This document shows positions 31,084 to 36,997 of a DNA stretch of 36,997 nt, one piece after another. Position numbers and translations under genes: made by a program. The stretch is from contig JAMPHB010000010.1 of NCBI GenBank assembly GCA_023663685.1, positions 1-36,997 of the forward strand. The letters run 5' to 3'. Under the pieces are notes generated by a model. It saw nothing but the letters and a program-made list of their open reading frames with translations. It was not told where the DNA came from and did no database searches. This DNA comes from Blautia sp. (GTDB lineage: Bacteria > Bacillota > Clostridia > Lachnospirales > Lachnospiraceae). How positions within the stretch are numbered: the first letter of the stretch is position 1; each line of letters opens with the position of its first letter.

Positions 31084-33216
31084 GTGAGCAGCGAACAGTA
31101 TAACAGACGTAAAAAAATGATATATGATTTTATGTGCGATCCCCTGTATGTTCCGATGAAGATCAAGGAGCTGGCTGTCATGCTGGAGGTCAGCAGGGAG
31201 GAGCGGCCGCAGCTGGAGCAGATTTTAGGGGAGCTGCTGGAGGAGGGCAAAATCGTCCTCTCCCGGCGGGGGAAGTACAGTAAGGCTGAGTTTTTGCGGG
31301 TTACAGGTGTCTTTACGGCAAATCCGAGGGGATTTGGCTTTGTGACCGTGGAGGGAGAGAGTCAGGATATCTTTATTCCCGAGAGCAAAACAGGCGGCGC
31401 CATGCATATGGATCAGGTGGAGATTGAGATTTCTCCGGGGCAGACCGGGCGCAGGCGGGAAGGCGTTGTAGTCAGGATTATAGAGCGCGGCACAAAGCAG
31501 ATTGTAGGTACCTATGAGGAAAACACTACCTTTGGATTTGTGGTGCCGGACAACGTAAAATTTTCCCGTGATGTTTTTGTGGCGAAGGAGTTCTCCATGG
31601 GAGCGGTCAGCGGTCACAAGGTTGTGGTGGAGCTCACCAGCTATGGAGGGAAGGAGAAAAAGCCCGAGGGTCGTGTGACGGAGATTCTGGGGCATGTGAA
31701 CGACCCGGGCGTGGATATTCTTTCACTCGTGCGAGCCTACGACCTGCCGGTGGAATTTTCCGAGAAGGTGCTGGCGCAGGTAGAGCGCGTGGCAAAGCCG
31801 GTATCGGAGGCGGATAAGGCGGGGCGCATGGATCTCCGGGACGTACAGATGGTGACTATCGACGGAGATGACGCAAAAGATCTGGACGACGCGGTATCCC
31901 TTGTGATGGAGAAAGAGAATTATAAGCTGGGCGTGCATATTGCGGACGTGACCAATTATGTGCAGGAGCACAGCGCGCTGGATGTGGAGGCTCTAAAGAG
32001 GGGAACCTCCGTTTATCTGGCAGACAGGGTAATCCCGATGCTGCCCCATGCGCTCTCCAACGGGATCTGCTCTTTGAATCAGGGGGAGGAGAGGCTGGCG
32101 TTAAGCTGTATTATGACCATAAATCCAAAAGGGGAGGTCATCGACCATGTGATCGCGGAGACGGTAATCTGTGTGAACCGGCGGATGTCCTACGCGAATG
32201 TAAAAAAGATCCTCGCCGACCATGACCCGGAGCTGTGTGCAGAGTATGAGGCTTTTGTTCCCATGCTTGCGCGCATGGAGGAGCTGGCGGGGATTTTAAG
32301 GAAAAAGCGTATGAAGCGCGGCTCGATCGACTTCGATTTCCCGGAGACGAAGGTGATTTTGGACGAGAGGGGAAAGCCCGTGGATATAAGGCCCTATGAG
32401 CGGAATGTGGCGACGAAGCTCATCGAGGATTTCATGCTGATCGCCAACGAGACGGTGGCGGCCGACTATTTTTGGCAGGAGCTGCCCTTTGTTTACCGGA
32501 CGCATGAAAGACCTGACAGCGAGAAGGTGCAAAAGCTTGCCGCTTTTATCAACAATTTCGGATACTCCATTCATATCGGGGCGGATGAAGTGCATCCTAA
32601 GGAGCTGCAGAAGCTTCTGGAAAAAATTGAGGGCAGCGAGGAAGAACCGCTGATCAGCCGCCTGACCCTGCGCTCCATGAAGCAGGCGCGCTACACGACA
32701 GACAATACCGGGCATTTCGGTCTGGCCGCGAAATGTTATTGTCATTTTACTTCGCCGATCCGCCGCTATCCGGATCTGCAGATTCACAGAATCATCAAGG
32801 AGAATCTGAGGGGGAGGCTTGTGGACAAGCGCATCGGCCACTATGAGCATTTGCTGCCGGAGGTCTGCGACCACTCCAGTAAGATGGAGCGAAGGGCGGA
32901 CGAGGCGGAGCGGGAGACAGTGAAACTGAAAAAGGTGGAGTATATGCAGGAGCATGTGGGGGAATGCTTTGAGGGGGTAATCTCCGGGGTGACGGAGTGG
33001 GGATTTTTCGTCGAGCTTCCCAACACGGTAGAGGGACTTGTGCGGGCGGCCGATCTGACAGACGATTATTATCAGTTTTATGAGGATTCCTACGAGCTGG
33101 TGGGAACTGTCACAAACCGCCGCTACAAGCTGGGACAAAAGATTGCTGTCCGCGTGGAGGGGACGGATAAGGTGCTGCGGACGATCGACTTTTCCCTCGT
33201 GGACACGAAGGGATAA
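31084..33216 (+). CDS. rnr: Ribonuclease R
   Basis: A 710-residue 3'-to-5' exoribonuclease of the RNB family. Domains in order: an N-terminal helix-turn-helix-like region (about 1-65), two cold-shock OB folds (about 70-215, including [20 protein letters not shown] and [11 protein letters not shown]), the RNB catalytic domain with [18 protein letters not shown] (the metal-binding aspartates) and [20 protein letters not shown], ending with the [16 protein letters not shown] block, then a C-terminal S1 domain ([20 protein letters not shown]). The GTG start at 31084 follows GGAG by eight bases. RNase R works with SmpB and tmRNA to degrade faulty mRNAs, and the two partners lie directly downstream. 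Confidence 0.96.
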   Translation: MSSEQYNRRKKMIYDFMCDPLYVPMKIKELAVMLEVSREERPQLEQILGELLEEGKIVLSRRGKYSKAEFLRVTGVFTANPRGFGFVTVEGESQDIFIPESKTGGAMHMDQVEIEISPGQTGRRREGVVVRIIERGTKQIVGTYEENTTFGFVVPDNVKFSRDVFVAKEFSMGAVSGHKVVVELTSYGGKEKKPEGRVTEILGHVNDPGVDILSLVRAYDLPVEFSEKVLAQVERVAKPVSEADKAGRMDLRDVQMVTIDGDDAKDLDDAVSLVMEKENYKLGVHIADVTNYVQEHSALDVEALKRGTSVYLADRVIPMLPHALSNGICSLNQGEERLALSCIMTINPKGEVIDHVIAETVICVNRRMSYANVKKILADHDPELCAEYEAFVPMLARMEELAGILRKKRMKRGSIDFDFPETKVILDERGKPVDIRPYERNVATKLIEDFMLIANETVAADYFWQELPFVYRTHERPDSEKVQKLAAFINNFGYSIHIGADEVHPKELQKLLEKIEGSEEEPLISRLTLRSMKQARYTTDNTGHFGLAAKCYCHFTSPIRRYPDLQIHRIIKENLRGRLVDKRIGHYEHLLPEVCDHSSKMERRADEAERETVKLKKVEYMQEHVGECFEGVISGVTEWGFFVELPNTVEGLVRAADLTDDYYQFYEDSYELVGTVTNRRYKLGQKIAVRVEGTDKVLRTIDFSLVDTKG

Positions 33217-33251
33217 GGCCTGACAGATTTCTATATATAAAACGTGAAAAA

Positions 33252-33325
33252 AAGCCGGAAGCCGGTTGCATTTTTGGAGGAAATCATTTATTCTATATAT
33301 TGAGCAAATGCAACCGCTTCGGCTT
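33252..33325 (+). other. Long imperfect hairpin between rnr and smpB
   Basis: Left arm 33252-33273 and right arm 33306-33325 pair as AAGCCG, (g), AAGC, (c), GGTTGCATTT against AAATGCAACC, GCTT, CGGCTT: 20 pairs with two single-base bulges. The loop is 32 bases and AT-rich, with weak promoter-like parts (TTGCAT 33266, TATTCT 33289). It ends 19 bases before the smpB start, close to its ribosome site. It is a candidate RNase III site or a regulator of smpB translation; no T run follows, so it is not a standard terminator. Confidence 0.65.
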
Positions 33326-33344
33326 GCGGGAAGGAGGCTGCCGA

Positions 33345-33812
33345 ATGGGCAGGGAAGCTCGAAAGCTAATAGCCAACAACAAGAAGGTTTATCACGACTA
33401 TTTTCTGGAGGAGACCTTCGAGGCTGGCATCGCTCTCGCCGGGACGGAAGTGAAGTCCATGCGGATGGGCAAGTGCAGCATTAAGGAGTCCTTTATTCAC
33501 ATTGAGAATGGAGAGGCCATCCTTTACAGTATGCACATCAGTCCTTACGAGAAGGGGAACATTTTTAACAAGGATCCTTTAAGGCCGAGGAAGCTTTTAC
33601 TGCACAGGCGGGAGATACAAAAGCTCATGGGGAAGATTGCCCAGAAGGGATATACCGTCGTTCCGGTGGAGGTATATTTTAAGGGGAGTCTGGTGAAAGT
33701 GCAGATAGCACTGGCCAGAGGAAAGAAGCTCTACGATAAGCGTCAGGACATTGCCAAAAAGGACATGAAGCGCGAGGCGGAGAGAGACTTCAAGGTGAGA
33801 AATCTGGGCTGA
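33345..33812 (+). CDS. smpB: SsrA-binding protein SmpB
   Basis: A 155-residue RNA-binding protein that delivers tmRNA to stalled ribosomes. The OB-fold signature is complete: [45 protein letters not shown], then [28 protein letters not shown] and the C-terminal [24 protein letters not shown] tail that folds into the decoding centre. AAGGAGG lies seven bases before the ATG at 33345; a TTG-initiated extension to 33300 runs through the hairpin and is not needed. It is followed by a tandem repeat array and its RNA partner, ssrA. Confidence 0.97.
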   Translation: MGREARKLIANNKKVYHDYFLEETFEAGIALAGTEVKSMRMGKCSIKESFIHIENGEAILYSMHISPYEKGNIFNKDPLRPRKLLLHRREIQKLMGKIAQKGYTVVPVEVYFKGSLVKVQIALARGKKLYDKRQDIAKKDMKREAERDFKVRNLG

Positions 33813-33813
33813 C

Positions 33814-33950
33814 GAAGCAGGGGTAATATTTTGCTTCGCAAAACACGGGAAGCAGGAGTTATATTTTGCTTCGCAAAACACGGGAAGCAGGAGTTATATT
33901 TTGCTTCGCAAAACACGGGAAGCAGGAGTTATATTTTGCTTCGCAAAACA
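33814..33950 (+). repeat. 35-bp tandem repeat array between smpB and ssrA
   Basis: Four units start at 33814, 33849, 33884 and 33919. Units 2 and 3 are identical; unit 1 has two changes (GGGTAA for GAGTTA), and unit 4 lacks the last three bases. Each unit contains GAAGCA, later TGCTTC, and an embedded hairpin TTTTGC-TTC-GCAAAA. The array runs from one base after the smpB stop to six bases before the tmRNA 5' end. No unique spacers are present, so it is not CRISPR. It would be transcribed as a chain of small hairpins. Confidence 0.93.
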
Positions 33951-33956
33951 TAACAA

Positions 33957-34293
33957 GGGCTAGTAATGGTTTCGACAGGGACTATGAAGCTGGAGAAGCG
34001 AGCCGCACGCAATGCGTTAAATGGCAAAATTAAAATTAAACGCTGAAGACAATTTAGCATACGCTGCCTAGTTGCAGCAGTCTGACCCAGACCACCTACA
34101 GTCTAGGATCCAGGCTTCGACTATGTAGGAAACGACATTAGCAAAGCTTTGCGCTAATGGGCGTAATATGAAGCTACTGAACCCACCAGAATGTCTGTTT
34201 TCGGGTGGCAGAGGGAATGCAAAATAACAGACTACGCTCGTAGAAGGACAGGGGATTGGTTTTTGGACACGGGTTCGACTCCCGTCTAGTCCA
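33957..34293 (+). ncRNA. ssrA: Transfer-messenger RNA (tmRNA)
   Basis: A 337-nt tmRNA. The 5' end GGGCTAG pairs with the 3' acceptor strand CTAGTCC, with A as discriminator and no encoded CCA. GGTTTCGACAGG near the 5' end and GGGTTCGACTCCCG near the 3' end are the tRNA-like D and T regions. The tag frame starts at GCA 34024 and ends at TAG 34069-34071, coding AKLKLNAEDNLAYAA, a degradation tag with the usual hydrophobic end. Pseudoknot regions lie between. It rescues stalled ribosomes with SmpB. Its 3' end directly abuts a terminator and an inward-facing integrase gene, so it is the likely attachment site of an island. Confidence 0.96.
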
Positions 34294-34297
34294 CGCT

Positions 34298-34328
34298 AAA
34301 AGGCTTGAATTTTCAAGCCTTTTAATTA
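34298..34328. terminator. ssrA terminator (possibly bidirectional)
   Basis: AAAAGGCTTGAA (34298-34309) and TTCAAGCCTTTT (34312-34323) form a perfect 12-bp stem with a two-base nominal loop, followed by AATTATT. The A/T-rich flanks let it work in both directions, so it may also end the integrase transcript. Confidence 0.85.
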
Positions 34329-34329
34329 T

Positions 34330-35361
34330 TCATGTTGCATTTTGTGTTGCATATGTTTCAAAGAAGTCATTCATTTGAGCTGTATATTTCTGTTCATACT
34401 GTTCCATATTACGTCTGTAAACTTGTTTGAGAATCTTGTCAGAGCTCCAGCCGCCATAGCTCATAATATACTGATCCGGGACACCCTGCGCATGGCGGAC
34501 AGAAGCGGAATAGGCGCGAAGATCGTGGAAGCGAAACTTATGGGCGCCGGTAATCTCAAAATAACGCTCAAAGCGTCGGGTTAATGCATCGGGGGTAATA
34601 TTTACGACCTTCCCCTGCTTTGGAAGCATTTTTGCCAGGGATGGCGGAATATCAATGTACCGGTTGGAGCTTGAATTTTTTGTGCTGTTTTTGACCATGT
34701 AGTCGTAATCCGAGCCTTTTACCATTGTATTATGGATGTGGATCCGCGTGTCGTCGATATCTTCCCCGCAGAGCCCGCATATTTCGCTGCGCCTCATCAT
34801 GCACCATGCGGCAAGATATACCGCTTTCTCAAGCTCGGTATCATGCTCGTGACACCAGGCAATGATATCCTGCACTTCCTGATCCGATGGGATATAATAT
34901 TCAGGCGGCATTTTCTGGGGAAGTTTGTGGGAGCCAATGTCCACGCCGTTTTCCTTTAGAACCACGGATAGGAAACCATAGGCATTTGATACCGTCTTAG
35001 GCGAATGGGTACCGCTAAAATTTTTTATCCAGTTATCAATCACTTTTCCCTTTAAATCCTTAATTTTCCGGTCAGCGATGGAGGCATAATAGCTCTTGTA
35101 CTGGCGATAGCCTCTGAGTGTGGACGGAGAGAGCACATTTTTCTTGAGTTCAATATACTGATCAATCGCAGCAGACAGGGAAATATCCTGAATTTTCTCC
35201 CTCCGGTCATCGGAGTGGTTTTTGTACTGAGCCGCCAAAAGCTCGGCTTCTTTTTTGGTTTGAGCCGTAAAGGACTTGTAATGCCTTTTTCCGTCTATGT
35301 CCGTATAATCAAATGAGAGACATCTGTACATACCGGATGGTAATTTTTTAGCAGTTGCCAT
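34330..35361 (-). CDS. Tyrosine-type site-specific integrase
   Basis: A 343-residue phage-integrase-family recombinase. The N-terminus is an arm-type DNA-binding region (YRCLSFDYTDIDGKRHYKSFTAQTKKEAELLAAQY), then a SAM-like core-binding domain (about 60-145), then the catalytic domain. Catalytic residues can be placed: Arg in MMRRSEICGL (about 190-191), His-x-x-Arg in FHDLRAYS (279-282), Trp in GGWSS (305), and the tyrosine nucleophile in LKQVYRRNM (about 315). The second His position is replaced by a Tyr-Gly-Gly-Trp pattern, seen in some relatives. The ATG at 35359-35361 follows AAAGGAG. Its stop lies 37 bp from the 3' end of ssrA, the usual placement for an integrase that uses that gene as attachment site. 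Confidence 0.93.
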   Translation of the reverse strand: MATAKKLPSGMYRCLSFDYTDIDGKRHYKSFTAQTKKEAELLAAQYKNHSDDRREKIQDISLSAAIDQYIELKKNVLSPSTLRGYRQYKSYYASIADRKIKDLKGKVIDNWIKNFSGTHSPKTVSNAYGFLSVVLKENGVDIGSHKLPQKMPPEYYIPSDQEVQDIIAWCHEHDTELEKAVYLAAWCMMRRSEICGLCGEDIDDTRIHIHNTMVKGSDYDYMVKNSTKNSSSNRYIDIPPSLAKMLPKQGKVVNITPDALTRRFERYFEITGAHKFRFHDLRAYSASVRHAQGVPDQYIMSYGGWSSDKILKQVYRRNMEQYEQKYTAQMNDFFETYATQNAT

Positions 35362-35458
35362 AATATTACTCCTTTGCTGTAGCAGTCTTGCAGGTCTGGA
35401 AATTCTACCCGATAGGATTCGTTTTCATTGTGAAAACAGAAGGATACACAAATAACAT
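35362..35458 (-). pseudogene. hicB-like antitoxin remnant (frameshifted, truncated)
   Basis: From the ATG at 35456-35458 (AAGGAGG seven bases upstream) the frame reads MLFVYPSVFTMKTNPIG and stops at 35405-35407. The next frame continues with NESYRVEFPDLQDCYSKG. Joined, they match the HicB antitoxin N-terminus (M-x-[YF]-[VI]-Y-P-[AS]-[VI]-F-T ... Y-x-V-x-F-P-D-[LI]-x-x-C-[FY]-[ST]-x-G). A one-base loss near AATGAAAAC would explain the shift. Similarity ends at the integrase start, so the last part is missing. The AAAGGAG ribosome site of the integrase is formed from the remnant's own codons. The palindrome GTTTTCATTGTGAAAAC (35421-35437) sits inside it. Confidence 0.72.
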
Positions 35459-35570
35459 AGCAAATCCTCCTTACAAAGCAACGTAACATGTGTTGAATGT
35501 ACTGTCAAGAGAAAATTTGGAGTTCTTAACAAACAAAAGTTTAAAAAAAATGTTCCAATACGAAAATTTA

Positions 35571-35579
35571 TGATATAAT
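35571..35579 (+). promoter_or_regulatory. Extended -10 promoter of the Panacea operon
   Basis: TGATATAAT is a perfect TATAAT with the TGn extension, 33 bp before the start codon. The -35 region (TGTTCC at 17-bp spacing) is weak, as often with extended -10 promoters. Surrounding DNA is very AT-rich. Confidence 0.65.
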
Positions 35580-35612
35580 TGTAAATAAATTGCTAAGAGA
35601 GGAGGGATATGT

Positions 35613-36038
35613 ATGTATGAGGGCATTGAAGTAGCAAAATTTGTAATCTCGTTCTGTGCAGAAAGTGGAACCCCCGTTAGTAATTTACAGTTACAAAAGA
35701 TTTTGTACTTTCTTCAGGTACATTTCATCAAGATGGAGAGGTATCTTTTTCAGGAGGACTTTTATGCGTGGCAGTATGGGCCGGTTATCCCGGAGATTTA
35801 CTTTATGTTTGCGGGATATGGTGCAAGCAAAATCAATAGCCGGTATGATACATTTCTGGAAAAAGAAGATAAGGACATAATTGAGCCGTTGATACAGAAA
35901 CTTATTGAATATTCTTCATGGGAGCTTGTTGCAATGACACACAGGGAAGGAGGACCTTGGGACAGGGTATTAAAAAATGGTGGCGAAAATAGTATAATCC
36001 CCAAGGAATACCTATCATACGACAAGGCAGAATTCTAA
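35613..36038 (+). CDS. Panacea-domain (DUF4065/SocA-like) protein, putative antitoxin
   Basis: A 141-residue protein of the DUF4065/Panacea family. The diagnostic helix is VSNLQLQKILYFLQVHFI (about 22-38), followed by FQEDFYAWQYGPVIPEIYFMFAGYG and, near the C-terminus, WELVAMTHREGGPWDRVL. Panacea proteins (PanA) act as antitoxins against many unrelated toxins, including membrane-active ones. The start follows GGAGG. The next gene's ATG abuts its TAA stop (TAAATG) with no ribosome site of its own, typical of a coupled antitoxin-toxin operon. Base use is AT-rich compared with the flanking chromosome. The antitoxin role is inferred from the family. Confidence 0.85.
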   Translation: MYEGIEVAKFVISFCAESGTPVSNLQLQKILYFLQVHFIKMERYLFQEDFYAWQYGPVIPEIYFMFAGYGASKINSRYDTFLEKEDKDIIEPLIQKLIEYSSWELVAMTHREGGPWDRVLKNGGENSIIPKEYLSYDKAEF

Positions 36039-36917
36039 ATGGCGAGAGAATATAATAGTAAAAGTGTGGAATTGTGCGAAATAATTGAACAATTATATAA
36101 GGCTGAAAGTGAAAACGACTTCAGACAGATATGTAATTCTTTAAGGGAAATATATTTGAAAGAGGACGGAAGCCTTGATGAGAATTTTCGCCATGAATAT
36201 GCAGGAATATCTGGCAAGATACGGGAGTTGAGCGAGTATCAGGAGGAAGGGATTCATCCGTTCCAGATCACATACTTATTGGATAATATCAATAATATAT
36301 ATGATTATGCTGTTAGAAATGAAGAACCATATGTAAAGAGCCTTTTTAAACTTAAGGATCATATAGGGCTGGAGGCTGGGCGGATCGCATTAGTAGAGCA
36401 GCTTAAATGGGAAATCGAGCACAGCGAAGAATCCGTAAGAAGTCAGTTGGAAGATATAAGACATGTAGCAGATACATTGAATGTGCAAATCAAAGAAATG
36501 TCAGGGGTGGCCTCTAAATTGAAAGAGGAAAGTACTGTTGGGAAAAGGAATCTGCAGGAAATGAGCATATTATCGGACCGCATGAAACATAAGATAGAGG
36601 ATATACACAGGGATTCCATCACGATACTTGGAATTTTTGCCTCGATTGTATTATCTTTTACAGCGGGAATTGTGTTCTCAAGTTCTGTGCTGGAGAATAT
36701 CCATAAGGGCAGCCCGTACCGAATATTTGCAGCAATTACCCTACTGGGAGTTATAGTAATAAACTTGGTTACAATACTTCTGGCCTATATTGATAAGATA
36801 AGGAAGATTTCTGACAATAAGATAGAATATCCGTCTTTTCTGATAGTATTAGACATCCTTGCCGCCGTGGCGCTGATAATTATTTTTGTTGTATGGAGAA
36901 TGCTGGAGGGAAATTAG
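36039..36917 (+). CDS. Three-TM coiled-coil membrane protein, candidate toxin of a PanAT-like pair
   Basis: A 292-residue protein that I do not recognise as a named family. Residues 1-190 are predicted helical; the segment about 113-190 (IALVEQLKWEIEHSEESVRSQLEDIRHVADTLNVQIKEM and on) is a likely coiled coil. Three hydrophobic helices follow at about 194-216, 228-250 and 265-286, ending in a short WRMLEGN tail. There is no signal peptide, so the N-terminal domain should be cytosolic. The ATG lies directly after the Panacea stop codon with no gap, implying coupled translation. Its position makes it the candidate toxin (PanT); membrane permeabilisation is a plausible mechanism but only inferred. 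A terminator follows at the window edge. Confidence 0.62.
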   Translation: MAREYNSKSVELCEIIEQLYKAESENDFRQICNSLREIYLKEDGSLDENFRHEYAGISGKIRELSEYQEEGIHPFQITYLLDNINNIYDYAVRNEEPYVKSLFKLKDHIGLEAGRIALVEQLKWEIEHSEESVRSQLEDIRHVADTLNVQIKEMSGVASKLKEESTVGKRNLQEMSILSDRMKHKIEDIHRDSITILGIFASIVLSFTAGIVFSSSVLENIHKGSPYRIFAAITLLGVIVINLVTILLAYIDKIRKISDNKIEYPSFLIVLDILAAVALIIIFVVWRMLEGN

Positions 36918-36951
36918 AAAATATTATAGAAATGGAGAGGGGGTGTAATAT

Positions 36952-36997
36952 AAAGTGTGTAAGTTACCGGTAACCAAAACTTACGCACTTTATTTTT
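36952..36997 (+). terminator. Terminator after the Panacea operon
   Basis: AAAGTGTGTAAGTT (36952-36965) pairs with AACTTACGCACTTT (36978-36991), 14 pairs with one G-U, then ATTTTT at the window edge. The loop side contains the 12-bp palindrome GTTACCGGTAAC (36963-36974). Confidence 0.85.

Noticed and set aside
33597-33881. Minus-strand frame over smpB and the repeats, with repeated FAKQN peptides
   Set aside because: The peptide repeat is just the DNA repeat translated; most of the frame is antisense to smpB.
33814-33950. Possible CRISPR array (regular 35-bp units)
   Set aside because: Units are directly abutting with no unique spacers, and no cas genes are present.
36935-36997. Start of another gene after the Panacea operon (GGAGAGGGGGTG)
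   Set aside because: Spacing to the next GTG is too long, and the following bases form a terminator; nothing coding can be supported before the window ends.

Overview
The window looks like a moderately GC-rich chromosome segment from an anaerobic Firmicute, most likely Lachnospiraceae (Clostridia). This rests on gene content and signals read by eye: HrcA/CIRCE control of htpG, a feoA-feoA-feoB operon, strong AGGAGG ribosome sites, a tmRNA tag ending in LAYAA, a secG-rnr-smpB-ssrA cluster and LtaS/YfhO-type cell-wall genes. No search was run, so the family level is an inference.

Layout: (1) 1-1115, the 5' part of htpG (minus strand) with a clear promoter and a perfect CIRCE. (2) 1272-6668, a plus-strand run: MATE exporter, hotdog thioesterase, sce7726-like PD-(D/E)XK protein, DUF4422 glycosyltransferase-like protein, and a SufC/SufB-like pair resembling a minimal Fe-S assembly system. 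(3) 6669-10219, a 2-isopropylmalate synthase carrying a C-terminal AraC-type DNA-binding domain, followed 20 bp later by a secreted BspA-type leucine-rich-repeat protein. (4) 10245-14510, a cation diffusion facilitator divergent from feoA-feoA-feoB, with TTAG-N6-CTAA palindromes suggesting DtxR-family iron control. (5) 14529-17016, tRNA-Leu(CAA), then an AT-rich two-gene operon of an AAA15 ATPase and a HEPN-type putative ribonuclease, a candidate defence module closed by a terminator. (6) 17018-22990, a small XRE regulator and partner under a 24-bp palindrome, then an LtaS-like/YfhO/CsbB-like operon probably making and glycosylating a polyglycerolphosphate-type polymer. (7) 23023-25704, a membrane-anchored FKBP isomerase, efp, and eno behind a hairpin that buries its ribosome site.

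(8) 25701-30607, a minus-strand operon encoding a transglutaminase-like lipoprotein, a GspF/PilC platform protein, four small single-membrane-pass pilin-like proteins and a PilT-type ATPase. No extension ATPase and no clear prepilin signal are seen. (9) 30695-34328, secG, rnr, smpB and ssrA (ribosome rescue), with a long hairpin before smpB and a 35-bp tandem repeat array between smpB and ssrA. (10) 34330-36997, the start of what looks like a mobile island inserted at the 3' end of ssrA: a tyrosine integrase, a frameshifted hicB remnant, and a two-gene Panacea-domain/three-TM membrane protein unit that fits the PanAT toxin-antitoxin architecture.

The strongest candidates for undescribed biology are the AAA15-HEPN pair, the Panacea/membrane-protein pair, the LeuA-AraC fusion and the PilT-only pilus-like operon. 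Many gene starts were set by ribosome-binding sites and by promoters that lie inside longer open frames.
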